From: Candidatus Eiseniibacteriota bacterium
GTDB lineage: Bacteria; Eisenbacteria; RBG-16-71-46; CAIMUX01
Length of the DNA: 5,361 nt
Direction of reading: 5' to 3'
Assembly: GCA_020431745.1 (NCBI GenBank)
Contig: JAGQHR010000273.1
Span: 1-5,361, forward strand
Part shown: positions 1 through 5,358 of the stretch, in pieces
Position numbering within the stretch: position 1 is the first letter of the stretch
Layout: every line of letters begins with the position of its first letter
The notes under the pieces: generated by a model
The model's database searches: none
What the model was told of the DNA's origin: nothing
The model's input: only the letters and a program-made list of their open reading frames with translations
Translations under genes and position numbers: made by a program

Positions 1-2
1 TG

Positions 3-125
3 GGGCTGGATTTTTTCAAGGACTGGCCGATAACAACTCGGGGCGAGCCGGGCGGGGCGAACATCCACGTCGCCGGGGGCCGGGCCCAGGGAGTGGAGAG
101 AACGTGCCAACCGCCACCGACGTGA
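3..125 (+). CDS. 3' end of an upstream gene, function unknown (partial)
   Basis: The frame beginning at base 3 stays open for 40 codons and ends at TGA 123-125. Its third codon positions are mostly G or C, clearly more so than in the frame of the following HDOD gene over the same bases. A third frame stops at TAA 31-33. The peptide opens GLDFFKDWPITTRGEPGG and ends in a short proline-rich tail (CQPPPT). I do not recognise a family, and no membrane segment is visible. If real, it overlaps the chosen HDOD start by 22 nt, which implies translational coupling and an operon that began upstream of the window. The call rests on codon bias over only 40 codons and could be wrong. Confidence 0.4.
   Translation, partial: GLDFFKDWPITTRGEPGGANIHVAGGRAQGVERTCQPPPT
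88..100 (+). promoter_or_regulatory. Ribosome binding site of the HDOD gene
   Basis: Two purine-rich Shine-Dalgarno candidates precede the GTG at 104: AGGGAG at 88-93 (10 nt spacing) and GGAGAG at 95-100 (3 nt spacing). They favour GTG 104 over the in-frame GTG at 122, which has only a C/A-rich stretch directly upstream. GTG 122 does form a GTGA overlap with the upstream stop. Confidence 0.55.
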
Positions 126-958
126 GACGTTCCAAGATCCTCGAAGGCGTCGATGCGATCCCGCCTTTTCCGGAGGTCGCGAGCCGGGTGCTGTCCCTGG
201 CTCAGGATCCCGATAGCAGCGCCGCGGATCTGGCGCGCGCGGTGAGTCGCGACGCGTCGCTGACCTCGTCCGTGTTGCGAGCTGCGAACTCCGCAGCGAT
301 GGGCTCGCGCGATCCGGTGACCGGTCTGCCCGAAGCCGTCGTGCGCCTGGGGATCCGCTCGGTGCGCGATCTGGTCGTCGTCGATTGTCTGCCCGCCAGC
401 CGCCGCCAGGCGCCCGGAATGGTGCAGCGCCAGCTCTGGATGCACTCGGTCGCAACGGCGCTCTGCTGCCGGGCCATCGGCGTCTTCCTGCATGGTCCGG
501 ACCCGGAGTGGGATTTCCTCGCCGGGCTGTTCCACGATGTCGGGCGGATGCACCTCAACGACCTCTTCCCACAGGTCTATCAGAAGTTTTGGGAGAGCGA
601 GCTCTCCGACTCCGGATGGATTCAGGCCGAGCGGGCCGCGTTCGGGATCGATCATGCGGAGCTGGGAGGCGCCATCCTCGCGCGCTGGGACCTCTCGAAG
701 GATCTGCAGCAGGCGGTGAGCCAACATCACCTGTCGCCGGCGGAGCTTTCGGGGACCAGTCTGCGCGTCGCCGCGGCGGACGAGATGACCAAGACTCCGC
801 TGCCCGATTCCGCCGAGGAGATCCAGCTCACCGCGCCCGAGAGCGTGGAGAGCGCGTGCGGAGAGCTCGGTCTCGTCGGCGAATCCTTCGATGATTTTGC
901 AGCGCGCGTGACACCGTTGGTGGTTCGGGAGATTCAGATCTTCGCTTCGATTCCGTGA
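104..958 (+). CDS. HDOD-domain signalling protein
   Basis: This 284-aa cytoplasmic protein is a single HDOD domain, a relative of HD phosphohydrolases usually seen as a signalling or scaffold module near c-di-GMP and two-component genes. The N-terminal signature is clear: IPPFPEVASRVLSLAQD (19-35), a DASLTSSVLRAANSA stretch (50-64) and a PVTGLPEAVVRLG stretch (71-83). The HD-like half has H114, H144-D145 (LFHDVGRM), H184 (DHAELGG), H208-H209 and a late D226 (AADEM). Most metal-ligand positions of a true HD fold are therefore still present, although HDOD proteins are generally considered non-catalytic. There is no output domain, transmembrane segment or signal peptide. The last ~55 residues are acidic. 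GTG 104 is chosen on Shine-Dalgarno grounds; GTG 122 would remove only six residues. It is the first complete gene of a co-directional cluster, 66 nt ahead of the diguanylate cyclase. The family call is firm; the specific role and partner are unknown. Confidence 0.92.
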   Translation: MPTATDVRRSKILEGVDAIPPFPEVASRVLSLAQDPDSSAADLARAVSRDASLTSSVLRAANSAAMGSRDPVTGLPEAVVRLGIRSVRDLVVVDCLPASRRQAPGMVQRQLWMHSVATALCCRAIGVFLHGPDPEWDFLAGLFHDVGRMHLNDLFPQVYQKFWESELSDSGWIQAERAAFGIDHAELGGAILARWDLSKDLQQAVSQHHLSPAELSGTSLRVAAADEMTKTPLPDSAEEIQLTAPESVESACGELGLVGESFDDFAARVTPLVVREIQIFASIP

Positions 959-1010
959 TTTTTGGAGAAGCCGGGGGGCGGAGTTCCTTCGGAGTTCAGG
1001 GACGAATCAG

Positions 1011-1016
1011 AGGGAG
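1011..1016 (+). promoter_or_regulatory. Ribosome binding site fixing the cyclase start
   Basis: AGGGAG lies 8 nt before ATG 1025. An upstream in-frame TTG at 962 would add 21 residues, but it has no Shine-Dalgarno sequence and sits only 3 nt after the preceding stop. The added residues also look like translated leader (Gly/Glu-rich, no domain). This site therefore decides for ATG 1025. Confidence 0.75.
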
Positions 1017-1024
1017 CCAGGACG

Positions 1025-2272
1025 ATGCGCAGGAGAAACGGGAACGGTTCGCAGCAGCTGCAGGACATCACGGAGAAGTTTCGCCGGGGCGAGACCAAGC
1101 TGGTCAAAGTGCTCGAGGAGGCGGGCTACATCACCGAGCGTGAGCGCTCGACCTTCCTCGACAAGATCCAGAAGGCGGTCGCCCAGAAACGCTCCTCCGA
1201 GGTGCTGGCCACGGCGCACAGCATCCACAACCGGATCATTCGGATTCTCCAGACCTCCAAGACGGAGCGCGGAGAGTCGGGACGTCGGGAGAATCAGGAG
1301 CTCGAGATCCTGATGGAGGTCGGGCGCATCATCCAGACCACGACCAAGCGCGAGGAGGCCTTCGAAAAGCTCCTCGAGCTGATCCGGCTGGTGATCCCCT
1401 ACGAGAACGCGACCCTCTTCGTCGTCAACCGGGCGACCAACCAGCTCGCCGTCGGCGCGATCCGGGGTGAGCATGTCGATCTGATCTCCGGAGTCCAGTT
1501 CGATCACGGATTCGGATTCTCGTCCTGGGTCGCGAAGCAGAAGAAGCCGATCCTCCTCAACGAGCTCCACCGCACGACCCGTCCCGAGGGGCCGCAGGTC
1601 GGCTCGTTCCTTTCCGTGCCGCTCGTCGTCCAGCAGGAGCTGATCGGGGTCCTCAACCTCAGCCATCCGGGCAACCAGGCGTTTACCGAGGATCATCTGC
1701 GGATGCTGACCCTGATCGCGGGGCAGGCTGCCGCGATCCTCCAGCGTGTCCTGATGTACGAGGAGATGGCCCGGCTCGCGATCACCGACGAGCTGACCGG
1801 CGTCTACAATCGGCGCTACTTCACGCTGCGGCTCGACGAGGAGATCGCCCGCTCGCGCCGCCACGGCCATCCCTTCTCGCTCCTCTTCTTGGACCTCGAC
1901 AATTTCAAGCGGATCAACGACACCTACGGGCACGTGCTCGGCGACCGGATCCTGGCCGACCTGGGCAAGCTCCTCCAGCGCTGGGCCCGCAGCACGGATC
2001 TGCTGGCCCGGTTCGGCGGAGAGGAGTTCGTGGTGCTCCTTCCTGTCACCGACAGCGGGCAGGCCCTCGTGGCGGCGGACCGTCTGCGGCGGACCGTGGA
2101 AGATCATTCGTTCCCGCGCCGGAAGCGGCTCACGGTCTCGATCGGGGTGTCGACCTACCCTCTCGACGGAGTCCGCGAAGAAGAGCTCCTCAAGGTGGCC
2201 GACCAGGCCCTGTACCAGGCGAAGCGCATGGGCAAGAACCGGACGATGGCCAGCTCCGTAGGAGCGGCGTGA
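1025..2272 (+). CDS. GAF-GGDEF diguanylate cyclase
   Basis: This 415-aa soluble protein is predicted to make c-di-GMP from two GTP. Residues 1-90 are charged and helical, with no recognised domain. A GAF sensor spans about 91-242 (start ELEILMEVGRIIQ; core GFGFSSWVAKQKKPILLNEL; end LSHPGNQAFTEDHLRMLTLI). A short linker leads to the GGDEF domain at about 250-412. That domain opens with DELTGVYNRRYF and carries FLDLDNFKRINDTYGH, with metal-ligand D290 and substrate-pocket N298 and D299. The active-site loop is GGEEF (331-335), followed by SIGVSTYP (372-379) and the closing ADQALYQAKRMGKN. Both active-site acids are intact. R322-S-T-D325 sits exactly five residues before GGEEF, the position of the allosteric I-site (RxxD), so product inhibition is likely. 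There is no EAL or HD-GYP phosphodiesterase half. The stop overlaps the following GTG start as GTGA, implying translational coupling to the kinase. The GAF ligand cannot be read from the sequence. Confidence 0.95.
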   Translation: MRRRNGNGSQQLQDITEKFRRGETKLVKVLEEAGYITERERSTFLDKIQKAVAQKRSSEVLATAHSIHNRIIRILQTSKTERGESGRRENQELEILMEVGRIIQTTTKREEAFEKLLELIRLVIPYENATLFVVNRATNQLAVGAIRGEHVDLISGVQFDHGFGFSSWVAKQKKPILLNELHRTTRPEGPQVGSFLSVPLVVQQELIGVLNLSHPGNQAFTEDHLRMLTLIAGQAAAILQRVLMYEEMARLAITDELTGVYNRRYFTLRLDEEIARSRRHGHPFSLLFLDLDNFKRINDTYGHVLGDRILADLGKLLQRWARSTDLLARFGGEEFVVLLPVTDSGQALVAADRLRRTVEDHSFPRRKRLTVSIGVSTYPLDGVREEELLKVADQALYQAKRMGKNRTMASSVGAA

Positions 2273-3984
2273 TCGGAGAGGAGCGGAACGTGCAGTCCGA
2301 GGGCACCGCACGTCGACCATCGCTGCTGGTCGTCGACGACGAAAGGCCGCTGCTCGAGATCTTCCAGGAGTTCTTCGAGGAGAGCGACTACGACCTCACC
2401 ATCGCGAACAGCGGGGAGGAGGCGATCGCTCTGCTCGGGACCCAGACCTTCGACCTGGTCGTGACCGACCTCAACCTGCCCGGCGTCGACGGTCTGACCG
2501 TGATGAGCCACGCCAAGTCGGTCGATCCGGAGTTGGAAGTGATCGTCCTGACCGGGAACGCGTCGACCCTCACGGCCATCGACGCGCTCCGGCAGGGTGC
2601 ATACGATTACGTCCTTAAGCCATTTGATCTCTATGACATGGAGCGGACGGTTCAGAAAGGACTGGAACGGCGGCGCCTGCTCTCGGAGAACCGTCAGTTC
2701 GTGACGTCGCTCCAGCAGCACCGGGACGAGCTGAGCCGGCGGGTCGAAGAAGCGACGCGCCGGATGCGTACCCTCTACGAAGTGGGCAAGGAGATCACCT
2801 CCAACCTCAACCTGGACCGGACCCTCAACCTGATCCTCGAGAAGTCGGTGGAGCTGACCCGGGCGCGGCGGGGGATGATCTTCCTCGTCGACGAGATGAC
2901 CGGCATCCTCGAGTGCGACGTGGTCCGGGGATTCGACGGGACCGAGAGCCGAGACGAGATCATCGCCGCCCTCGAGCCGATCAACGAAAAGGTCTGCGGA
3001 GGCAACGAGCCCGTGCTCGAGCCGATCTCGGGCTCCGCCGGTGATCTCGTGGGCTGGGTCGTGCCGCTGATTCAGGAGAATGAGGTCATGGGCACGATCG
3101 CCGTGCTCTCCCATCCCGGAAGCGGGTTCTCCGCGGACGATCAGAACATCCTCGTCAACCTGGCCAGCCAGGCCGCGATCGCCATCCACAACGCCCGCGT
3201 CTATGGGAAGATTCAGGCGCTCGATCGGATGAAATCCGACTTCGTGGCGGTCGTCTCGCACGAGGTCCGCACCCCCCTCACCGCCATCAAGGGGACGCTC
3301 GAGATTCTGAGCGACCGCAACTACTTCGAGATTCCGGAGCCCCAGGTCGAGCTCTTCGACATCTGCCGCACCAATGTCGACCGGCTCGAGACGCTCATCA
3401 ACGACATCCTCGATTTCTCCAAGCTGGAGTCCTCGAAGCTTTCCACGAATTTCGAGCTCTGCGACCTCGGATCGGTCGTCGAGACCGTGGTGGTCCACCT
3501 CGGCAATCTGGCCGAGAAGAAGGCCCTCCGGATCGAGCGCGACATCGCCCCGGACCTCCCCAAGGTCCTGGCGGACGACCTGCGAATCAGTCAAGTCGTG
3601 GGCAACCTGCTCAGCAACGCCGTCAAGTTCTCCGACCCGGAGGGGGAGATCCGTGTCGACGTGAAGCGGAGCGGAGCCGGTGTCGAGGTCGGCGTACGGG
3701 ACCAGGGGATGGGGATCGCTCCCGAGGACCAGGCCAAGCTGTTCGCCAAGTTCCGCCAGCTGGATCAGTCGTCCACCCGGAAGGTGGGAGGGACCGGTCT
3801 CGGCCTGGCCATTTGCAAGGGCATCATCGAGGAGCACCACGGGCGGATCTGGGTGGAGTCGGCCCCCGGGAAGGGGAGCCGGTTCGCCTTCTGGGTTCCG
3901 TGTACCCCCGCGGAGAACGCCGGACCGGCCGCGGAGGAGACTCCGTCCGCCGGACGATCTCCGGAGGATGCTTCGAAGTCGTAA
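2269..3984 (+). CDS. Hybrid sensor histidine kinase, REC-GAF-HisKA-HATPase
   Basis: This 571-aa cytoplasmic kinase has no transmembrane segment. The N-terminal receiver (about 17-130) has acidic pocket D23/D24, phosphoacceptor D67, T95 and K117 (LKPFD). A heptad-like helical linker (about 130-165) leads to a GAF domain (about 166-312). The dimerisation/phosphoacceptor domain has H331 in VSHEVRTPL. The ATPase domain has an N-box (GNLLSNAVKFS, 445-455; N446 and N450), G1 box DQGMGI (478-483), F-box LFAKFRQ and G2 box GGTGLGLAI (507-515). All catalytic elements are intact. The last ~26 residues are an Ala/Pro/Glu/Ser tail of no known domain. With REC first and no C-terminal receiver, the kinase is probably switched by an upstream phosphodonor, and its own target is not encoded here. 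GTG 2269 overlaps the cyclase stop (GTGA) and has AGGAG at 2260-2264 only 4 nt away. GTG 2290, with AGGAG at 2279-2283 and 6 nt spacing, is equally plausible and loses seven residues without touching REC. Confidence 0.94.
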   Translation: MIGEERNVQSEGTARRPSLLVVDDERPLLEIFQEFFEESDYDLTIANSGEEAIALLGTQTFDLVVTDLNLPGVDGLTVMSHAKSVDPELEVIVLTGNASTLTAIDALRQGAYDYVLKPFDLYDMERTVQKGLERRRLLSENRQFVTSLQQHRDELSRRVEEATRRMRTLYEVGKEITSNLNLDRTLNLILEKSVELTRARRGMIFLVDEMTGILECDVVRGFDGTESRDEIIAALEPINEKVCGGNEPVLEPISGSAGDLVGWVVPLIQENEVMGTIAVLSHPGSGFSADDQNILVNLASQAAIAIHNARVYGKIQALDRMKSDFVAVVSHEVRTPLTAIKGTLEILSDRNYFEIPEPQVELFDICRTNVDRLETLINDILDFSKLESSKLSTNFELCDLGSVVETVVVHLGNLAEKKALRIERDIAPDLPKVLADDLRISQVVGNLLSNAVKFSDPEGEIRVDVKRSGAGVEVGVRDQGMGIAPEDQAKLFAKFRQLDQSSTRKVGGTGLGLAICKGIIEEHHGRIWVESAPGKGSRFAFWVPCTPAENAGPAAEETPSAGRSPEDASKS

Positions 3985-4055
3985 CCCGCTGCCGGATACC
4001 GCGGAGGCGGATCCCCGCCAACCTCCCCCATCCCGCCTCGGGAGCAGGATTCCGG

Positions 4056-4085
4056 TTGAAACGGGTCCTGGTGTTTCAATATCGT
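4056..4085 (+). promoter_or_regulatory. Candidate sigma-70-type promoter with overlapping dyad
   Basis: TTGAAA at 4056-4061 (5 of 6 to TTGACA) is separated by 18 nt from TATCGT at 4080-4085 (4 of 6 to TATAAT, keeping T1, A2 and T6). A perfect 7-bp inverted repeat, TTGAAAC (4056-4062) and GTTTCAA (4073-4079) with a 10-nt spacer, covers the -35 element and most of the spacer, where a repressor could compete with RNA polymerase. Transcription would start near 4092, about 80 nt before the candidate ORF at 4172. This is pattern matching only. The 18-nt spacer is at the long end, and the sigma factors of this organism are unknown. Confidence 0.35.
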
Positions 4086-4156
4086 CGCCAGAAGTGCAAC
4101 GTCACCGGAGGCAGGGACGCATCCGTCGACGCGGTACGATCACGCGAGGGGCTAGC

Positions 4157-4162
4157 AGGAGG
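4157..4162 (+). promoter_or_regulatory. Perfect Shine-Dalgarno before a candidate small ORF
   Basis: AGGAGG lies 9 nt before ATG 4172, with a second purine run (GAGGG, 4166-4170) between. It is the best ribosome binding site in the 3985-4506 interval, and it precedes an ORF that runs exactly to the start of the glycosyltransferase gene. Confidence 0.4.
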
Positions 4163-4171
4163 CTTGAGGGA

Positions 4172-4513
4172 ATGTCCGAGCTGATCGCCGTGCGGGTGGC
4201 GCCGGTTGCGCTGTCCCCGCCGGGATGCACAACGCTTGCCCCGATCGAAAAGGAATTGTGGCCTACCTTCGCCGGGGGTCGGACGGGTGACTCGACATGG
4301 AGCGCGTGCTCTTCGATCGTTTTCTCGATCGGAGACCAGGCTCTCCGGCCAGCCGCTTCGGACGGCCGCGTCGGCCCCCCGTCCACTGTCTCGCTTGGCG
4401 CCCAGGGCCTGTCGATACCGGAACTGATTCATCACGCCGAAACCTCGGATCCTCGCTCCGCCACCAGCTCTCCGAACCGGCACTATCCCTTCGAGGCCCT
4501 TATCGCATGCTGA
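4172..4513 (+). CDS. Candidate 113-aa protein of unknown function, overlapping the glycosyltransferase start
   Basis: The ORF opens with ATG 4172, 9 nt after a full AGGAGG, and ends at TGA 4511-4513. It overlaps the next gene's ATG (4507) in the sequence ATGCTGA. By my count about 74% of its third codon positions are G or C. Over the shared stretch that is higher than in the frame that would extend the glycosyltransferase upstream, but probably lower than in the clear genes of this window. The product starts MSELIAVRVAPVALSPP, has three scattered Cys in its first half and one as its last residue, and a Ser/Pro-rich second half. There is no signal peptide, membrane helix or family I recognise. 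The frame is also open upstream of the ATG, as is common in GC-rich non-coding DNA. A 10-bp hairpin (4310-4335) lies inside it. It may be a real small gene, a leader ORF coupling translation to the glycosyltransferase, or chance. Confidence 0.33.
   Translation: MSELIAVRVAPVALSPPGCTTLAPIEKELWPTFAGGRTGDSTWSACSSIVFSIGDQALRPAASDGRVGPPSTVSLGAQGLSIPELIHHAETSDPRSATSSPNRHYPFEALIAC
4310..4335 (+). repeat. Inverted repeat / hairpin, 10-bp stem with 6-nt loop
   Basis: Arms TCTTCGATCG (4310-4319) and CGATCGGAGA (4326-4335) pair over 10 bp with one T-G wobble, around the loop TTTTCT. The core CGATCG is itself palindromic, so the element also reads as two direct copies of TCGATCG 12 bp apart (4313-4319 and 4325-4331). 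No T tract follows, so it is not a standard terminator. It could be an operator or an RNA structure in the leader of the glycosyltransferase transcript. Confidence 0.5.
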
Positions 4514-5349
4514 ATGAACGATCGATTGCCTACACGAGCCCCGAGACGTTGACGAGTCCGACTCGCGTGGACATGCTGGGAACTCCGCTCGATCCCGTGA
4601 CCATGGTGGGTGCCGTGGCTCGGATCGACGAGGCCATCCGTTCCCGCCGTCATCTCCGGCACGTTGCGATGAACGCCGCCAAGCTGGTGGCGACCCGCCA
4701 GGATCCGCTGCTCCGCCGGTCGGTCCAGTCGGCGGAGCTGGTAACCGCCGACGGACAGTCCATCGTCTGGGCGGCCCGTTTGCTGGGACAGCCGGTGCCC
4801 GAACGGGTCACCGGGATCGATCTCATGGGAGCGGTGTTGGCCCTCGCCGCCCGGCGCGGCTACCGGGTGTTCACGCTCGGTGCGCGGCAGGACATCGTCG
4901 ATCAGGCGGTGGAGAAGTTGCGGCGAATCCACCCGACGCTCAACATCGTCGGCGCGATCCACGGCTACTACACGCCGGAGGAAGAGGGCGACGTCGTGCG
5001 GGCGATCGTCGAGGCACGACCCGACATCCTGCTCGTCGCATTCGGGACGCCACGCAAGGAGCTGTTCCTCGCCGCCCATCAGCAGCAGCTGGGAGTGCCC
5101 TTCTGCATGGGGATCGGCGGCAGTCTCGATGTGGTGGCCGGGAAGGTGCGACGCGCACCCCGGGCCATGCAGCATCTGGGTCTGGAGTGGCTCTTCCGTC
5201 TGATCCAGGAGCCGCGCCGACTGTGGCGCCGCTATGTGATCTCCAATTCGAGCTTCCTCTCCATGGTGCTCATGGAGCGGTTCCGCGTTCAACTGAGCGG
5301 TGCCCGAAAGCCGAGCCCCGAGATCGATACCGATCCCGCGCGCGGATAG
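4507..5349 (+). CDS. WecG/TagA/CpsF-family glycosyltransferase
   Basis: This 280-aa protein belongs to glycosyltransferase family 26 (WecG/TagA/CpsF). These enzymes transfer N-acetylmannosamine or related sugars onto undecaprenyl-diphosphate-linked intermediates during surface polysaccharide synthesis. Motifs run in family order: VDMLGTPLDPVTM (21-33), MNAAKLV (55-61), the ADG with the likely catalytic Asp (D82), VTGIDLM (101-107), VAFGTPRKE (177-185), GIGGSLDVVAG (202-212), RAP (216-218), LGLEWLFRLIQEPRRLWRRY (224-243). The Arg-rich C-terminal part matches the membrane-associating region of the family, and there is no transmembrane helix. The usual GxPKQE reads GTPRKE, so the conserved Gln is Lys. 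ATG 4507 has only a weak GAGG (4493-4496) 10 nt upstream and overlaps the stop of the preceding candidate ORF. The frame is open back to 4297, but those 70 codons give an Arg/Pro/Ser-rich peptide outside the family, so I reject the longer form. Sugar and acceptor cannot be deduced. It probably belongs to an exopolysaccharide operon continuing beyond the window. Confidence 0.93.
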   Translation: MLNERSIAYTSPETLTSPTRVDMLGTPLDPVTMVGAVARIDEAIRSRRHLRHVAMNAAKLVATRQDPLLRRSVQSAELVTADGQSIVWAARLLGQPVPERVTGIDLMGAVLALAARRGYRVFTLGARQDIVDQAVEKLRRIHPTLNIVGAIHGYYTPEEEGDVVRAIVEARPDILLVAFGTPRKELFLAAHQQQLGVPFCMGIGGSLDVVAGKVRRAPRAMQHLGLEWLFRLIQEPRRLWRRYVISNSSFLSMVLMERFRVQLSGARKPSPEIDTDPARG

Positions 5350-5353
5350 GGCC

Positions 5354-5358
5354 GGGAG
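5354..5358 (+). promoter_or_regulatory. Possible ribosome binding site of a gene beyond the window
   Basis: GGGAG begins 5 nt after the glycosyltransferase stop and ends 3 nt before the window end. The position suits a closely following co-directional gene, but no start codon is visible. Confidence 0.25.

Larger units (their letters stand above)
3985..4506 (+). other. 522-nt interval without a recognised gene
   Basis: No known protein family is visible on either strand, and the open frames here have Arg/Pro/Ser-rich translations typical of GC-rich non-coding DNA. Just after the kinase stop, a small stem GGCGG-ATCC-CCGCC (4006-4019) has no T tract, so I do not call a rho-independent terminator. 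The interval contains a promoter-like pair with an overlapping dyad (4056-4085), a candidate small ORF from 4172, a 10-bp stem hairpin (4310-4335) and a weaker GC-rich hairpin (4346-4368, CGGCC/GGCCG outer arms). Its size and content suggest that the glycosyltransferase is transcribed separately from the signalling cluster. Confidence 0.6.

Noticed and set aside
6..34. Promoter with -10 GATAAC before the HDOD gene
   Set aside because: The -35 region at the right spacing matches only 2 of 6 bases, and the stretch appears to be coding in another frame.
980..997. Direct repeat GGAGTTC (980-986 and 991-997) between the HDOD and cyclase genes
   Set aside because: Seven-base repeats are expected by chance in a GC-rich leader, and no dyad or regulatory context supports it.
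962..1024. TTG start extending the diguanylate cyclase by 21 residues
   Set aside because: It has no Shine-Dalgarno sequence and lies 3 nt after the previous stop, whereas ATG 1025 has AGGGAG at 8 nt.
2155..3840. Long antisense open frames opposite the cyclase and kinase (also 1007-2320 and 4483-5292 on the minus strand)
   Set aside because: They are mirror effects of strong GC3 bias in the sense genes, and their Asp/Leu/Val/Arg/Gly-rich translations match no family.
4006..4026. GC hairpin after the kinase gene as a rho-independent terminator
   Set aside because: The stem is only 5 bp, with a competing GGAGG/CCTCC pairing, and no T tract follows.
4091..4145. Possible c-di-GMP riboswitch (GGGACGC-like segment)
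   Set aside because: The conserved GEMM core segments and helices are not present; only a few bases resemble one motif.
4225..4240. Sigma-54-like element ATGCAC-N5-TTGCC
   Set aside because: The essential GG of the -24 box is TG, and the first base also deviates. Another TGGC...TTGC pair at 4197-4209 has 8 instead of 10 nt between GG and GC.
4297..4506. 70-residue N-terminal extension of the glycosyltransferase
   Set aside because: The translation is Arg/Pro/Ser-rich, has lower third-position GC than the overlapping frame, and lies outside the family's usual length and motifs.
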